64,000 nucleotides of DNA. Source: an uncultured Ruegeria sp. Its GTDB lineage: Bacteria > Pseudomonadota > Alphaproteobacteria > Rhodobacterales > Rhodobacteraceae. The stretch is from assembly GCF_947500045.1 (NCBI RefSeq), contig NZ_CANMQQ010000006.1, positions 1 to 64,000 of the forward strand, written 5' to 3'. Every line of letters begins with the position of its first letter. Positions within the stretch are counted from its first letter, which is position 1. Under the pieces are notes generated by a model. That model was not told the DNA's origin and ran no database searches. It was given only the letters and a program-made list of their open reading frames with translations. Positions 1 through 8,281 of the stretch are shown here, in pieces. A program made the translations under genes and the position numbers.

Positions 1-8
1 GATGCCCA

Positions 9-50
9 CCGTCTCTCCGATGCGTCTCAACCGTCTCTCCGGCCCGTCTC
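9..50. repeat. Short imperfect direct repeat near window start
   Basis: The 11-base unit CCGTCTCTCCG occurs exactly at 9-19 and 31-41, with a shorter copy (CCGTCTC) at 44-50. The rest of 1-279 is AT-rich around 110-185 and holds no convincing gene. The unit could be the tail of a gene lying left of the window, or a decayed intergenic repeat; I cannot decide which. Confidence 0.35.
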
Positions 51-279
51 CAGCACCTCACCAGCGCCGGTGAAGGGCGTTCTAGGCCTAACACAACAAA
101 CGCGCAAGCAGAAAATTCAAGAAATACGAGAAAAATCTCATTTCCCTCATATATTGTTATTTTTCAACATCTTACTATATGTCACAGGAGACAAATAACC
201 TTCGCGGAGCACATAGACCACCAAAGCAAGGGGTTTGGAGACACTTGTTCACACGGTTACCCACAGACTCGGGCCTGGG

Positions 280-894
280 TCAGGTGGAATCTGCCTGCCG
301 CGCGCGCGCCAGAAGACTCGGAAGCCGCAGGCGCGTGGCGAGTAAACCCAAGATGATCGACAAATAGATCAGCGGTTCAATCTGAAAGCCTTTGGCCAGC
401 ATCACATAATGTAACGCGCCCAAAAGCGCTGCAGGATAGACCAGCTTATGAAGTTTGCGCCAGCGTGGGCCCCAGCGACGAACCGACCAGTTATTGGATG
501 TTACCGCAAGCGGTAGCAGCAACAGGAATGCGGCCATACCAACTGTAATATAGGGTCGCTTGACGATATCTGCCCATATCTCGCTGGGTATCTGGACATC
601 CAGCACCAACCATATCAACAGATGCAGCGCTACATATGAAAATGTCAGCACCCCAATTGCCCGGCGGAACTTCATCAGGTTGATACCGACAAAGCGCCGC
701 AAAGGAGATACCGCCAGGCCCAGAATCAAAAGCTGCAGGGCCAGCTCACCAAATTCATGTTCTAGCGCCTCAATCGGTTCCACTCCGAGGCCGCCAGTTA
801 TGCCCAAATAAAATAGCCACGGCGCAGGCAAGGCACCCAGCGAATAAATAGCCCACACAGGAATGCGGCGTAGAATTTGGTTCAGCTGCTGCAT
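280..894 (-). CDS. msrQ: MsrQ, haem-binding membrane subunit of the MsrPQ system
   Basis: This 204-residue polytopic membrane protein belongs to the ferric-reductase-like YedZ/MsrQ family. In characterised bacteria MsrQ passes electrons from the quinone pool or a cytoplasmic flavin reductase to periplasmic MsrP, which repairs oxidised methionine. About six hydrophobic segments are visible, with histidines in membrane context (LHLLIWLVLD near residue 91 and the KLHKLVYPAALLGALHYVM stretch near 150-165) that fit b-haem ligands. It follows msrP by 4 bases, so the two form an operon. Length is normal for the family and the call is firm. Confidence 0.93.
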   Translation of the reverse strand: MQQLNQILRRIPVWAIYSLGALPAPWLFYLGITGGLGVEPIEALEHEFGELALQLLILGLAVSPLRRFVGINLMKFRRAIGVLTFSYVALHLLIWLVLDVQIPSEIWADIVKRPYITVGMAAFLLLLPLAVTSNNWSVRRWGPRWRKLHKLVYPAALLGALHYVMLAKGFQIEPLIYLSIILGLLATRLRLPSLLARARQADST

Positions 895-898
895 GTCT

Positions 899-1801
899 TC
901 AGTAGTTTTTGGTCAAATCCATGCCTTCGTAAATGCTGGTGACCTCCTTCTCGTAGCCGTTGAACATCAGCGTGGGTTCGCGTTTGGCAAACAGGCCGCC
1001 TCCGATCCGTCGTTCAGAAGCCTGTGACCAGCGAGGGTGATCAACGTTGGGGTTCACGTTGCTGTAGAAACCGTACTCTCGCGGACCCGCCATGTTCCAG
1101 CTGGTTGGCGGCTGCGTGTCAGTCAATGTGATGCGTACGATCGACTTGATGGACTTGAAACCATATTTCCACGGCACGACCAGACGCAAAGGCGCACCAT
1201 TCTGGTTCGGGATCGCCTTGCCATAAATACCTGTGGCCATGATGGTAAGCGGATGCATTGCTTCATCTAATCGCAACCCCTCGCGGTAGGGCCAATCAAG
1301 CACCGGATATGCAACACCCGGCATCTCATCGGGGCGATAGGCCGTCTCAAAGGCCACATATTTCGCTTCGCCCTGAACCCCCGCCATATTGAGGAGATCA
1401 GCCAGCTCGAATCCGTTCCACGGAATCACCATCGACCATGCTTCAACACAGCGGAAACGATAGATACGTTCCTCGATCGTCATCTCAGAGAGGATATCGC
1501 TGAAATCATAGTCACCCGGCCGATCCACCAGCCCGTCTATCTTGACGCTCCAAGGCTCGGTTACCAACGTGCCCGCGTATTTTGCCGGGTCATCCTTGCG
1601 CGTGCCGAATTCGTAGTAGTTGTTGTAGGACGTGATTTCTTCCCAGGTATTCTGTTCAAGACCTTCCTGCGCACTTGCCGGCCGGGCCATTCCCGCAAGT
1701 CCGACACCCGCCAGACCGGCCATAACCTGCCGCCGATTCAGAAACGCCGCCTTAGGTGTAACGTCCGCCTGCGTCAGTTTGTTGGTCCAGCGATGCGCCA
1801 T
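899..1801 (-). CDS. msrP: MsrP, periplasmic molybdopterin methionine sulfoxide reductase
   Basis: Catalytic subunit of the MsrPQ envelope protein-repair system (YedY family, 300 residues). The N-terminus carries a Tat signal: [11 protein letters not shown] at residues 22-32 followed by a hydrophobic stretch and an AxA-type site (PASAQ), so the folded molybdenum protein is exported. The molybdenum-ligand cysteine is Cys118 in [10 protein letters not shown], and the sulfite-oxidase-fold core follows. The start lies about 130 bases downstream of the HxlR gene, which reads the same way. No operator was identified. Confidence 0.95.
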   Translation of the reverse strand: MAHRWTNKLTQADVTPKAAFLNRRQVMAGLAGVGLAGMARPASAQEGLEQNTWEEITSYNNYYEFGTRKDDPAKYAGTLVTEPWSVKIDGLVDRPGDYDFSDILSEMTIEERIYRFRCVEAWSMVIPWNGFELADLLNMAGVQGEAKYVAFETAYRPDEMPGVAYPVLDWPYREGLRLDEAMHPLTIMATGIYGKAIPNQNGAPLRLVVPWKYGFKSIKSIVRITLTDTQPPTSWNMAGPREYGFYSNVNPNVDHPRWSQASERRIGGGLFAKREPTLMFNGYEKEVTSIYEGMDLTKNY

Positions 1802-1933
1802 GTGGTTCTCCGTTAATCGTCAATCTCGGAACTGAGTTAATGTGCTGATAGCACAGAGCCAAGGAAACAGGCGTCACGATTGAGCGAACGGATTGTAACG
1901 TAAACCGAGCTTGCGTTGGCAAAGGACAAGCGT

Positions 1934-2473
1934 TCAACCGATTGTCAGGCCGACTACACGGTTTATTTCGCAACCCAGATTGACCGCTTGATAGGTCGGA
2001 AAAGGTAGCCGGGCCGAAATTTCGATATCGCGCCGAACCCAGTCCTGCGCCTCTAATTTCTTAAGTGAGGACGACAACGCGCGATCAGTGATCACCCGGA
2101 GGTCCGACCTAAGCCCTGAAAAGCGCCGAGGCTGGCGGGTCAACGCCAGAATAGGAACCGTCCAGCTACGGCGCAGTAGCTTCAATTCGGTATCATCCGG
2201 CACCATAGCCACGATTTCTGCCGCTACAGCTGCCGCCTGAACTCCGACTTTGGTCAAACGGAATTCAGGTCGCAGAGGGTGGCCGTGGCCCGGGTTCCGT
2301 TCAAGCAAGCCAAGGCTGACCAGATGCTCAAGACTTGCCGCAAATGCCGTCCGGCTTGCCCCCGTCGCGGCGAGCAATGGTGCCTGCCTGCCCGGAACCC
2401 CCTGGTGCAGCAGCGCAAGAATGTTCAGCGACCAGGCCCGAGAGGTAAGCTTGACAAGTAATTCAATGTCCAT
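1934..2473 (-). CDS. HxlR-like winged-helix transcriptional regulator
   Basis: The 179-residue protein resembles HxlR/MarR-type winged helix regulators. Residues about 1-75 contain one helix-turn-helix (SRAWSLNILALLHQG...GASRTAFAASLEHLVSLGLLERN). Residues about 100-165 repeat the same pattern (RRSWTVPILALTRQPRRFSGLRSDL...ITDRALSSSLKKLEAQDWVRRD), so it seems to contain two winged-helix units in one chain, whereas HxlR proteins are usually single units of about 100-120 residues. It is divergent from the VOC gene, and its start codon lies inside a perfect inverted repeat, which suggests autorepression. No conserved sensing cysteine typical of YodB/HypR is obvious; the effector is unknown. Confidence 0.8.
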   Translation of the reverse strand: MDIELLVKLTSRAWSLNILALLHQGVPGRQAPLLAATGASRTAFAASLEHLVSLGLLERNPGHGHPLRPEFRLTKVGVQAAAVAAEIVAMVPDDTELKLLRRSWTVPILALTRQPRRFSGLRSDLRVITDRALSSSLKKLEAQDWVRRDIEISARLPFPTYQAVNLGCEINRVVGLTIG

Positions 2474-2491
2474 AAAGTATAGTTACTTTAT
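2472..2491. promoter_or_regulatory. Perfect inverted repeat operator between HxlR gene and VOC gene
   Basis: ATAAAGTA - TAGT - TACTTTAT is a perfect 8-4-8 inverted repeat that covers the start codon of the HxlR-like gene and lies 22 bases before the VOC start codon. TACT/AGTA half-sites are typical of HxlR-family operators. The position would let the regulator control both divergent genes. Confidence 0.75.
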
Positions 2492-2513
2492 TTTAGGACA
2501 AAAGGAAAGTTCC

Positions 2514-2891
2514 ATGGCCCTCGTTTCCTTAGAAAACACCATCACTCTTGCCATTTCGGTCAAAGATCGCCACGCCAGCGCGCGCTGGTATACCGACAAG
2601 CTCGGGTTTGAATTGATCCATCACATCGACGAAGCTGGGTGGAGCGAGATGCTCACCAAAACCGAGGGCGTGACCCTTGGCTTAGGCGAACAGGCAAAGC
2701 CTGCACCGGGAAATACCGTCCCAGTCTTTGGTGTCTCTGACATTGCGAACGCACGCGGCGCGCTTGAGGGCGCTGGTGTTCGGTTCGATGGCCCGACTGA
2801 GACAGTCGAAGGGATGGTCAGCACCGCCACGTTTTACGACCTGGACGGCAATGCGCTGATGCTGGCACAAGATCTGACCGGACAGGCCTGA
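2514..2891 (+). CDS. VOC (glyoxalase/bleomycin resistance) family protein
   Basis: A 125-residue vicinal-oxygen-chelate protein with paired beta-alpha-beta-beta-beta units: N-terminal half ITLAISVKDRHASARWYTDKLGFEL and C-terminal half ending FYDLDGNALMLAQDL. It is a small metal-dependent lyase, isomerase, dioxygenase or binding protein; substrate is unknown. The ATG at 2514 was chosen because the VOC fold begins there and AAAGGAAAG lies 5-10 bases upstream; the open frame extends further upstream but runs through the operator. A bidirectional terminator follows. The HxlR-like regulator upstream suggests response to an electrophile or small aromatic compound (inference). Confidence 0.85.
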   Translation: MALVSLENTITLAISVKDRHASARWYTDKLGFELIHHIDEAGWSEMLTKTEGVTLGLGEQAKPAPGNTVPVFGVSDIANARGALEGAGVRFDGPTETVEGMVSTATFYDLDGNALMLAQDLTGQA

Positions 2892-2920
2892 CAGTTCAAA
2901 AGCCTATTTCACACGATCAC

Positions 2921-2953
2921 AGAAGAGCCCCACCACTTTGGCGGGGCTCTTCT
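2921..2953. terminator. Bidirectional terminator between VOC gene and clpB
   Basis: AGAAGAGCCCC at 2921-2931 pairs perfectly with GGGGCTCTTCT at 2943-2953 around a CACCACTTTGG-type loop, giving an 11-bp stem. The two genes converge here. Confidence 0.85.
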
Positions 2954-2964
2954 TTATTATGGCC

Positions 2965-5583
2965 TTAGTGCACGACCGCATCATCCGGACGTGGACGCTC
3001 GGATGTGCCCAGCCGATCCCCGATGATCAAACCTTCAGCACCGGCGGTTACCGGAATGGTCTCACCATCCTTGATCTCACCCGCCAGCAGCGCCTCGGCC
3101 AGCGGGTTCTGAAGCGCGCGTTGGATCACGCGTTTCAGCGGGCGGGCACCGAAGACCGGGTCGTATCCTTCGTTGGCCAGCCATTCCTTGGCGCCATCGT
3201 CCAGAACCAGCTCGATCTTGCGGGCGGCCAGACGTTTCTGCAAACGCGCCATCTGGATATCGACGATGCCATCCATGTCCTCGCGCTTGAGGCGGTCGAA
3301 GATGATCGTCTCGTCCAGACGGTTCAGGAACTCGGGCCGGAAATGCGCCCGGACCGCATCCATCACGTCGCGCCGCGCCTGCGCGCTGTCCGCGCCTTCG
3401 GGCAACTGGCTGAGCGCCTGAGACCCAAGGTTCGACGTCAGGATGATCAGCGTCTGCTTGAAGTCCACGGTGCGGCCCTGACCATCAGTCAGAACGCCAT
3501 CGTCCAGAACCTGTAACAGCACGTTGAACACATCCGGGTGCGCCTTTTCGACCTCGTCGAACAGCACCACCTGATAGGGCCTGCGCCGCACGGCTTCGGT
3601 CAGCACACCACCTTCGTCATAGCCGACATAGCCCGGAGGGGCACCGATCAGACGGGCGACCGCGTGTTTCTCCATGAACTCGGACATGTCGATTCGCACC
3701 ATCGCGTTGTCGTCGTCGAACAGGAAATTCGCCACGGCCTTGGTCAGTTCGGTCTTACCCACGCCGGTGGGCCCAAGGAACAGGAACGAACCCAGCGGGC
3801 GGCCTTCGTCATTCAGGCCCGCACGTGCACGGCGCACGGCGTTGGACACGGCGGTCACCGCTGCATCCTGACCAATGACGCGGGAATGCAGATCGTCTTC
3901 CATCCGCAGCAGTTTCTCACGCTCACCTTCCAGCATTTTTGAGGTCGGGATACCCGTCCAGCGCTCGACGACGCTGGCGATCTGTTCCGGGCGCACCGTT
4001 TCCTCGGCCATCATCTGGCTGCTTTCGGCATTTTCGGCCTCGGTCAGCTTTTTCTCAAGCTCAGGAATGACGCCATAGGACAGCTCACCCGCCTTGGCGA
4101 GGTTGCCTTCGCGTTTGGCGATCTCAAGATCAGCGCGCGCTTTGTCGAGTTGTTCTTTCAGATCGCGGGCACCCGCAAGCTTGTCGCGTTCGGCCTGCCA
4201 CTGGGCTGTCATTTCGGCGGATTGCTCCTGCAGGTCGGCCAGATCCTTTTGCAAGGTTTCCAAACGATCTTTGGAGGCGGCGTCGTCCTCAAGCTTCAGC
4301 GCCTCTTCCTCGATCTGCATTTGCAGGATCTGACGATCCAACTGATCGAGCTCTTCGGGCTTGGAGTCCACTTCCATCCGCAGACGCGACGCTGCCTCAT
4401 CGACCAGATCGATGGCTTTGTCGGGCAGGAACCGGTCGGTGATATAGCGATGCGACAGGGTCGCCGCCGACACCAGCGCCGAGTCTGAGATGCGCACACC
4501 GTGATGCAACTCGTACTTTTCTTTGATGCCGCGCAGGATGCTGATCGTGTCCTCTACGGTCGGCTCAGCCACGAGAACAGGCTGGAAACGGCGCGCAAGG
4601 GCCGCGTCTTTTTCGACGTATTTGCGATACTCATCCAGCGTGGTCGCACCGATACAATGCAACTCACCCCGGGCAAGCGCGGGCTTGATCAGGTTGGCGG
4701 CATCCATCGCACCGTCGGATTTACCGGCACCGACCAGCGTGTGCATCTCATCAATGAACAGGATGATTTCACCGGCGGCTTCGGTCACCTCGGTTAGAAC
4801 GGCCTTGAGGCGTTCTTCGAATTCACCTCGGTATTTCGCACCAGCGATCAGCGCCCCCATGTCGAGCGCAAGCAGCTTCTTGTCCTTCAGGGATTCCGGC
4901 ACGTCGCCGTTGATGATGCGCAGGGCCATGCCCTCGGCAATCGCGGTTTTACCCACGCCGGGTTCCCCGATCAGAACCGGGTTGTTCTTGGTGCGGCGAG
5001 ACAGAACCTGCATCGAGCGGCGGATTTCTTCATCCCGCCCGATGATCGGATCGATCTTGCCCTCAGCCGCAGCCTCGGTCAGATCGCGCGCGTATTTCTT
5101 GAGCGCGTCATAGCCTTCTTCCGCTGACGCGGTGTCGGCGGTGCGACCCTTGCGAATGTCATTGATCGCTTCGTTCAGCTTCTGGGCGGATACAGCTCCG
5201 GCATCCAATGCGTCCTTGGCTTTGGATTTCACCATGCACAGCGCCATCAGCACGCGTTCGACCGGCACAAAGCTGTCGCCTGCTTTGGTCGCAATCTTGG
5301 TGGCCTCGTCCAGAACCTTGGCGGTCTGGCCGTCCATGTAAATCTGGCTCGCGTCACCACTAACTTTAGGGATTTTCCCCATCGCGGCGTCCAGTGCTTC
5401 AACCACGCGGTTTGGCGCGCCACCGGCACGTGTGATCAGATTGCTCGCCAGCCCCTGATCGTCATCCATCAATGCTTTGAGTATATGTGTGGGCTCCAAC
5501 CTCTGGTGCCCCTCGCGCAGAGCAATTGTCTGTGCCGCCTGCACGAAACCCCGTGCCCGCTCGGTGAACTTGTTCAAGTCCAT
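2965..5583 (-). CDS. clpB: ClpB disaggregase
   Basis: Hsp104/ClpB AAA+ chaperone of 872 residues that, with DnaK, pulls proteins out of aggregates in the cytosol. The order is canonical: N-terminal Clp repeat domain (1-150), first AAA+ module with Walker A GEPGVGKT near residue 205, coiled-coil middle domain about 400-530, second AAA+ module with GPTGVGKT near 605, and the C-terminal D2-small domain ending in acidic and basic residues. ATG at 5583 has GGAGA 6-10 bases upstream. A heat-shock-like promoter lies about 80 bases before the start. Length and motifs are complete. Confidence 0.98.
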   Translation of the reverse strand: MDLNKFTERARGFVQAAQTIALREGHQRLEPTHILKALMDDDQGLASNLITRAGGAPNRVVEALDAAMGKIPKVSGDASQIYMDGQTAKVLDEATKIATKAGDSFVPVERVLMALCMVKSKAKDALDAGAVSAQKLNEAINDIRKGRTADTASAEEGYDALKKYARDLTEAAAEGKIDPIIGRDEEIRRSMQVLSRRTKNNPVLIGEPGVGKTAIAEGMALRIINGDVPESLKDKKLLALDMGALIAGAKYRGEFEERLKAVLTEVTEAAGEIILFIDEMHTLVGAGKSDGAMDAANLIKPALARGELHCIGATTLDEYRKYVEKDAALARRFQPVLVAEPTVEDTISILRGIKEKYELHHGVRISDSALVSAATLSHRYITDRFLPDKAIDLVDEAASRLRMEVDSKPEELDQLDRQILQMQIEEEALKLEDDAASKDRLETLQKDLADLQEQSAEMTAQWQAERDKLAGARDLKEQLDKARADLEIAKREGNLAKAGELSYGVIPELEKKLTEAENAESSQMMAEETVRPEQIASVVERWTGIPTSKMLEGEREKLLRMEDDLHSRVIGQDAAVTAVSNAVRRARAGLNDEGRPLGSFLFLGPTGVGKTELTKAVANFLFDDDNAMVRIDMSEFMEKHAVARLIGAPPGYVGYDEGGVLTEAVRRRPYQVVLFDEVEKAHPDVFNVLLQVLDDGVLTDGQGRTVDFKQTLIILTSNLGSQALSQLPEGADSAQARRDVMDAVRAHFRPEFLNRLDETIIFDRLKREDMDGIVDIQMARLQKRLAARKIELVLDDGAKEWLANEGYDPVFGARPLKRVIQRALQNPLAEALLAGEIKDGETIPVTAGAEGLIIGDRLGTSERPRPDDAVVH

Positions 5584-5659
5584 TGCATTCTCCTTTTCTT
5601 AAGCGCCCTATTGTGACGCGCCCGCTTGGCGGCACACGTCGGTTTGGGCCTCACATTCA

Positions 5660-5687
5660 ATTTGGGTAATATTCGTTCATATTCAAG
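5660..5687 (-). promoter_or_regulatory. Candidate RpoH (sigma-32) promoter of clpB
   Basis: Read on the minus strand, CTTGAA (5687-5682) is followed after 15 bases by CCCAAAT (5666-5660), close to the heat-shock consensus CTTGAA - N13-15 - CCCATNT. It sits about 77 bases upstream of the clpB start codon. Confidence 0.6.
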
Positions 5688-5788
5688 TCTGCGGTGTACA
5701 AAATCACGGACATATTCATCCCTTGAATTATCGTGAGAAATTGCCACAAACCAATGATACCGAAACTGTTTTCAGGTCCTACCCAGCG

Positions 5789-6373
5789 ATGATCGCACTA
5801 CAAGACTTACACACCTGCGTCACCGACCAGTGGTCACCCACGATCGGCGACCCAAGCCCGATGGGATGGGCCACCGTTGCCGCCTACGGGGCCACGGCCA
5901 TATTGTGTTTCAGGTCAGCGCACGTACCTGAAAGCCGTGTAGTAAAGCTGTTCTGGTTGGCGTTGGCGCTGCTGTTGTTGGCGTTGATGATCAATAAGCA
6001 ATTGGACCTACAATCGGCGCTGACCGCGACCGCCCGCTGTTTGTCGCAAATGCAAGGCTGGTACGAAGATCGTCGATCCGTGCAAATCGGCTTCATCCTT
6101 GTCGTGGCGTTCAGTGGCATTTGGATCGCACTTGTCAGCTTTTGGCTGCTGCGCAAACATCTGAGGCACATCGGAATGGCCTTGTTCGGTTTCGTCCTCC
6201 TGATCTGTTTCGTACTTATTCGTGCCGCCGGCTTTCACAGATTCGACGCGATGCTCAATGCGGAATTCCTGTTCATCCGCGTCAATTGGCTGCTGGAATT
6301 GACGGGCATCGCCCTGATCGCACTCAATGCGATTTTCGCATCACGACATCATCAGCCACGCGGAATGGAATAA
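5789..6373 (+). CDS. Multipass membrane protein of unknown function
   Basis: About 194 residues with four predicted membrane segments: GWATVAAYGATAILCF, LFWLALALLLLALMI, IGFILVVAFSGIWIALVSFWLL, MALFGFVLLICFVLI, and a fifth weaker one LLELTGIALIALNAIF near the C-terminus. Between segments two and three lies a soluble loop with one Cys (ATARCLSQMQGWYEDRR). I recall similar roseobacter proteins being mislabelled isopropylmalate isomerase; nothing here supports an enzyme. ATG at 5789 is preferred over an upstream TTG at 5723 that lacks a ribosome site. Its 3' end overlaps the convergent lipoprotein gene by 22 bases. Confidence 0.65.
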   Translation: MIALQDLHTCVTDQWSPTIGDPSPMGWATVAAYGATAILCFRSAHVPESRVVKLFWLALALLLLALMINKQLDLQSALTATARCLSQMQGWYEDRRSVQIGFILVVAFSGIWIALVSFWLLRKHLRHIGMALFGFVLLICFVLIRAAGFHRFDAMLNAEFLFIRVNWLLELTGIALIALNAIFASRHHQPRGME

Positions 6374-6672
6374 ACCGAATAGCCCCCGGTTTCCGCCACC
6401 TTTCGGGCATCATACATCTCGATCAGAGATTGCTCAGCGCCGCCACCTGTTGGACAAGACACGAGATCTGCGGTGTGATCCAAGAAATCGATGGTAAAAG
6501 CGGTTTCTCCGGTCAGTTGGCAATCATCATCCGTTGATCGGTACCCCCCCACCAGCCGAAGATCATCATTGGTGGGTTCCGGTGCCGCTCCGGATGCGGG
6601 TGGGTTGCTTTGTGAGGCATCCTCGCACCCGACCAGCACCAGCGCTGCTCCAATCGCCATAATCTTTTTCAT
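6352..6672 (-). CDS. Small lipoprotein
   Basis: About 106 residues starting MKKIMAIGAALVLVGCEDAS: a classic signal peptide with lipobox LVGC, so Cys15 is probably lipidated and the protein anchored in the envelope. A proline-rich linker (NPPASGAAPEPTND) leads into a domain with YRSTDDDCQLTGETAFTIDF and VSCPTGG; the two Cys could form a disulfide. ATG at 6672 has AGGAC just upstream; a longer frame to 6741 lacks such a site. Function unknown. Confidence 0.75.
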   Translation of the reverse strand: MKKIMAIGAALVLVGCEDASQSNPPASGAAPEPTNDDLRLVGGYRSTDDDCQLTGETAFTIDFLDHTADLVSCPTGGGAEQSLIEMYDARKVAETGGYSVYSIPRG

Positions 6673-6815
6673 CGTCCTGTCCCTTGTTTTGAATTGCTGC
6701 AGCTTAACACAACAGTGAAATGGATGCGTGAACTGCATCACTTGGGCATCTCACATGGACAGCCCCCCCTGAACCGGTTAGGACGCAGACGTTTGCCAAA
6801 ACAAAGGAGCGCCCT

Positions 6816-7520
6816 ATGTCCGATGACCGCCTGATCGTTGCCCTTGATGTTCCCAACGCCCTGCAGGGGCTGGCCATGGCCGAAGAGTTGGGGGAAGCAG
6901 TGTCGTTCTACAAGATCGGGCTGGGCATGTTGACTGGCGGCGGCTTGGCATTGGCGAATGAGCTGAAGCAGGAACACGGCAAGCGCATTTTTCTGGACAT
7001 GAAGCTGTTCGATATCGGCAATACGGTTGAGAACGCCGTGCGCGGGCTGGCGCAGTTCGATCTGGATTTCCTGACCGTGCATGGCGATCCGCACGTTGTA
7101 CGGGCTGCCAAAGAAGGCACTGCTGGTAAGGGCCTTAAAATTCTGGCGGTGACCATCCTGACATCATTGAACCGAGATGATCTGGATGCCAGCTTGCTGA
7201 AGGAAGGTGACATTCAGGAGCTCGTGGTTGAACGCGCAGCCATCGCACTAGAAGCCGGGGCCGACGGCGTCATCGCCAGCCCGCAAGAGGCTGCACTGAT
7301 CCGCTCCTTGCCTCAGGCCGAAGGTAAATTGATTGTCACCCCGGGCGTGCGCCCAACCGGATCTGCACTGGGCGACCAGAAGCGAGTCGCCACGCCTGCC
7401 AGCGCGATCGCAGACGGTGCTGATCATATTGTTGTCGGCCGTCCGATCTATCAAGCGGACAATCCAAGAGCGGCCGCAGAGGCGGTATTGAACGAGTTAA
7501 TTTCTTTGACACGACGTTAG
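6816..7520 (+). CDS. pyrF: Orotidine 5'-phosphate decarboxylase
   Basis: Converts OMP to UMP in de novo pyrimidine synthesis. The 234-residue TIM barrel has the family N-terminus LIVALDVPN, the catalytic Lys-Asp array FLDMKLFDIGNT at about residues 57-68, TVHGDP at 87-92 and the phosphate-binding C-terminal GVRPTGSALGDQKR ... IVVGRPIYQA. The start has AAAGGAG seven bases upstream. It appears monocistronic. Confidence 0.97.
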   Translation: MSDDRLIVALDVPNALQGLAMAEELGEAVSFYKIGLGMLTGGGLALANELKQEHGKRIFLDMKLFDIGNTVENAVRGLAQFDLDFLTVHGDPHVVRAAKEGTAGKGLKILAVTILTSLNRDDLDASLLKEGDIQELVVERAAIALEAGADGVIASPQEAALIRSLPQAEGKLIVTPGVRPTGSALGDQKRVATPASAIADGADHIVVGRPIYQADNPRAAAEAVLNELISLTRR

Positions 7521-7571
7521 CCGCTTGCCCGGAATCATCCTGATACGGCAACAGGAACGGCCCGCAACCGG

Positions 7572-7586
7572 TTGACCTTAGGTCAA
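7572..7586. repeat. Perfect 7-1-7 inverted repeat after pyrF
   Basis: TTGACCT - T - AGGTCAA is a perfect palindrome about 50 bases after the pyrF stop, followed by a weaker TTGGC...GCCAA arrangement at 7590-7607. It could be an operator for a transcript starting here, or simply a hairpin. Confidence 0.45.
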
Positions 7587-7716
7587 TTTTTGGCGCACCC
7601 GTGCCAAATCGCCCCTGTGCCCGAAAACACACATGAAAAACATCAGTTTCCGCACACTCGGCTTGTGGCTATCGAAATGGGCTGATTTGCGCGATTCTGT
7701 ATCCAAGACACTCCCC

Positions 7717-7780
7717 AACGGGCCATCTCTTCCTGAGGCCCGTTTCCTCCCCCCGCATGTGCGGGGGGCTTTCTTTTTTG
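7717..7780 (+). terminator. Tandem hairpins ending in a strong intrinsic terminator
   Basis: First hairpin: AACGGGCC (7717-7724) pairs with GGCCCGTT (7737-7744). Second: CCCCCCGCA (7749-7757) pairs with TGCGGGGGG (7760-7768), followed by CTTTCTTTTTT. The pair ends about 250 bases after the pyrF stop, so it may terminate pyrF or a separate small transcript from 7590 onward. Confidence 0.8.
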
Positions 7781-7793
7781 AGCAACTATTGCA

Positions 7794-8192
7794 TCATGCA
7801 ATTTCTGTCTCGGAAAGATAGTCCTTCAGGCGAGCCACAAAATTGGGAATGGCAAGCGGGTTGGCCAGGTAATCTCGGGGATGCATCAAACACCACCCCT
7901 GCCCCTCATCACCAAAGCGGATCAGTTGAACATCCTGTGCCGGACGCTGTGCAACAAAGAACCAGCTTTGGTCATACTGACGTGACCATACAAGATCGGT
8001 TTTAGACAGGTTCAACCCCACTTCCTCGACCGTTTCGCGCAACGCACAGTCAATCGGGGTCTCGCCCTTCTCTCGGCCTCCTCCGGGGAAGTCGAAATGC
8101 CCTGGAAACGGGATATCGACCTTTTCGTCGCGTAGTATTACAAGCAGCTCGTCCCCCAGAAACAAGGCAGTCTTGGCTCCGGTGAAATCCAT
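7794..8192 (-). CDS. NUDIX hydrolase
   Basis: A 132-residue NUDIX protein that hydrolyses a nucleoside-diphosphate-linked substrate. The NUDIX box is complete: GGGREKGETPIDCALRETVEEVGL at about residues 39-62 (G-x5-E-x7-RE-x2-EE-x-G). ATG at 8192 is chosen because AAGGGGA precedes it and the domain begins at once; a longer frame reaches into the dinB promoter. Divergent from dinB across 89 bases. A housekeeping (MutT-like) role is possible but the substrate cannot be told. Confidence 0.88.
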   Translation of the reverse strand: MDFTGAKTALFLGDELLVILRDEKVDIPFPGHFDFPGGGREKGETPIDCALRETVEEVGLNLSKTDLVWSRQYDQSWFFVAQRPAQDVQLIRFGDEGQGWCLMHPRDYLANPLAIPNFVARLKDYLSETEIA

Positions 8193-8281
8193 TGGTCCCC
8201 TTTTTATTCCGGCCCATCCGGGATAGATTCTAACGGATACGGAGGCTTCGCCAAGTCGCATCTTGCCCGAAAGAACCTGTA

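Noticed and set aside
257-265. TTACCCACA, one mismatch from a DnaA box
   Set aside because: A single copy without further boxes, an AT-rich unwinding element beside it, or dnaA/hemE-type neighbours; not evidence of an origin.
179-367. 62-codon plus-strand frame antisense to the end of msrQ
   Set aside because: No ribosome site, a basic low-complexity product (RARARRLGSRRR) and overlap with the real msrQ coding end.
3538-3942. Long open frames opposite clpB, including 134 codons
   Set aside because: Shadows of the GC-rich codon use of clpB; no ribosome site and no recognisable protein.
7633-7821. 62-codon frame between pyrF and the NUDIX gene
   Set aside because: It reads straight through a strong terminator and into the NUDIX coding end; more likely part of an untranslated or small-RNA region.
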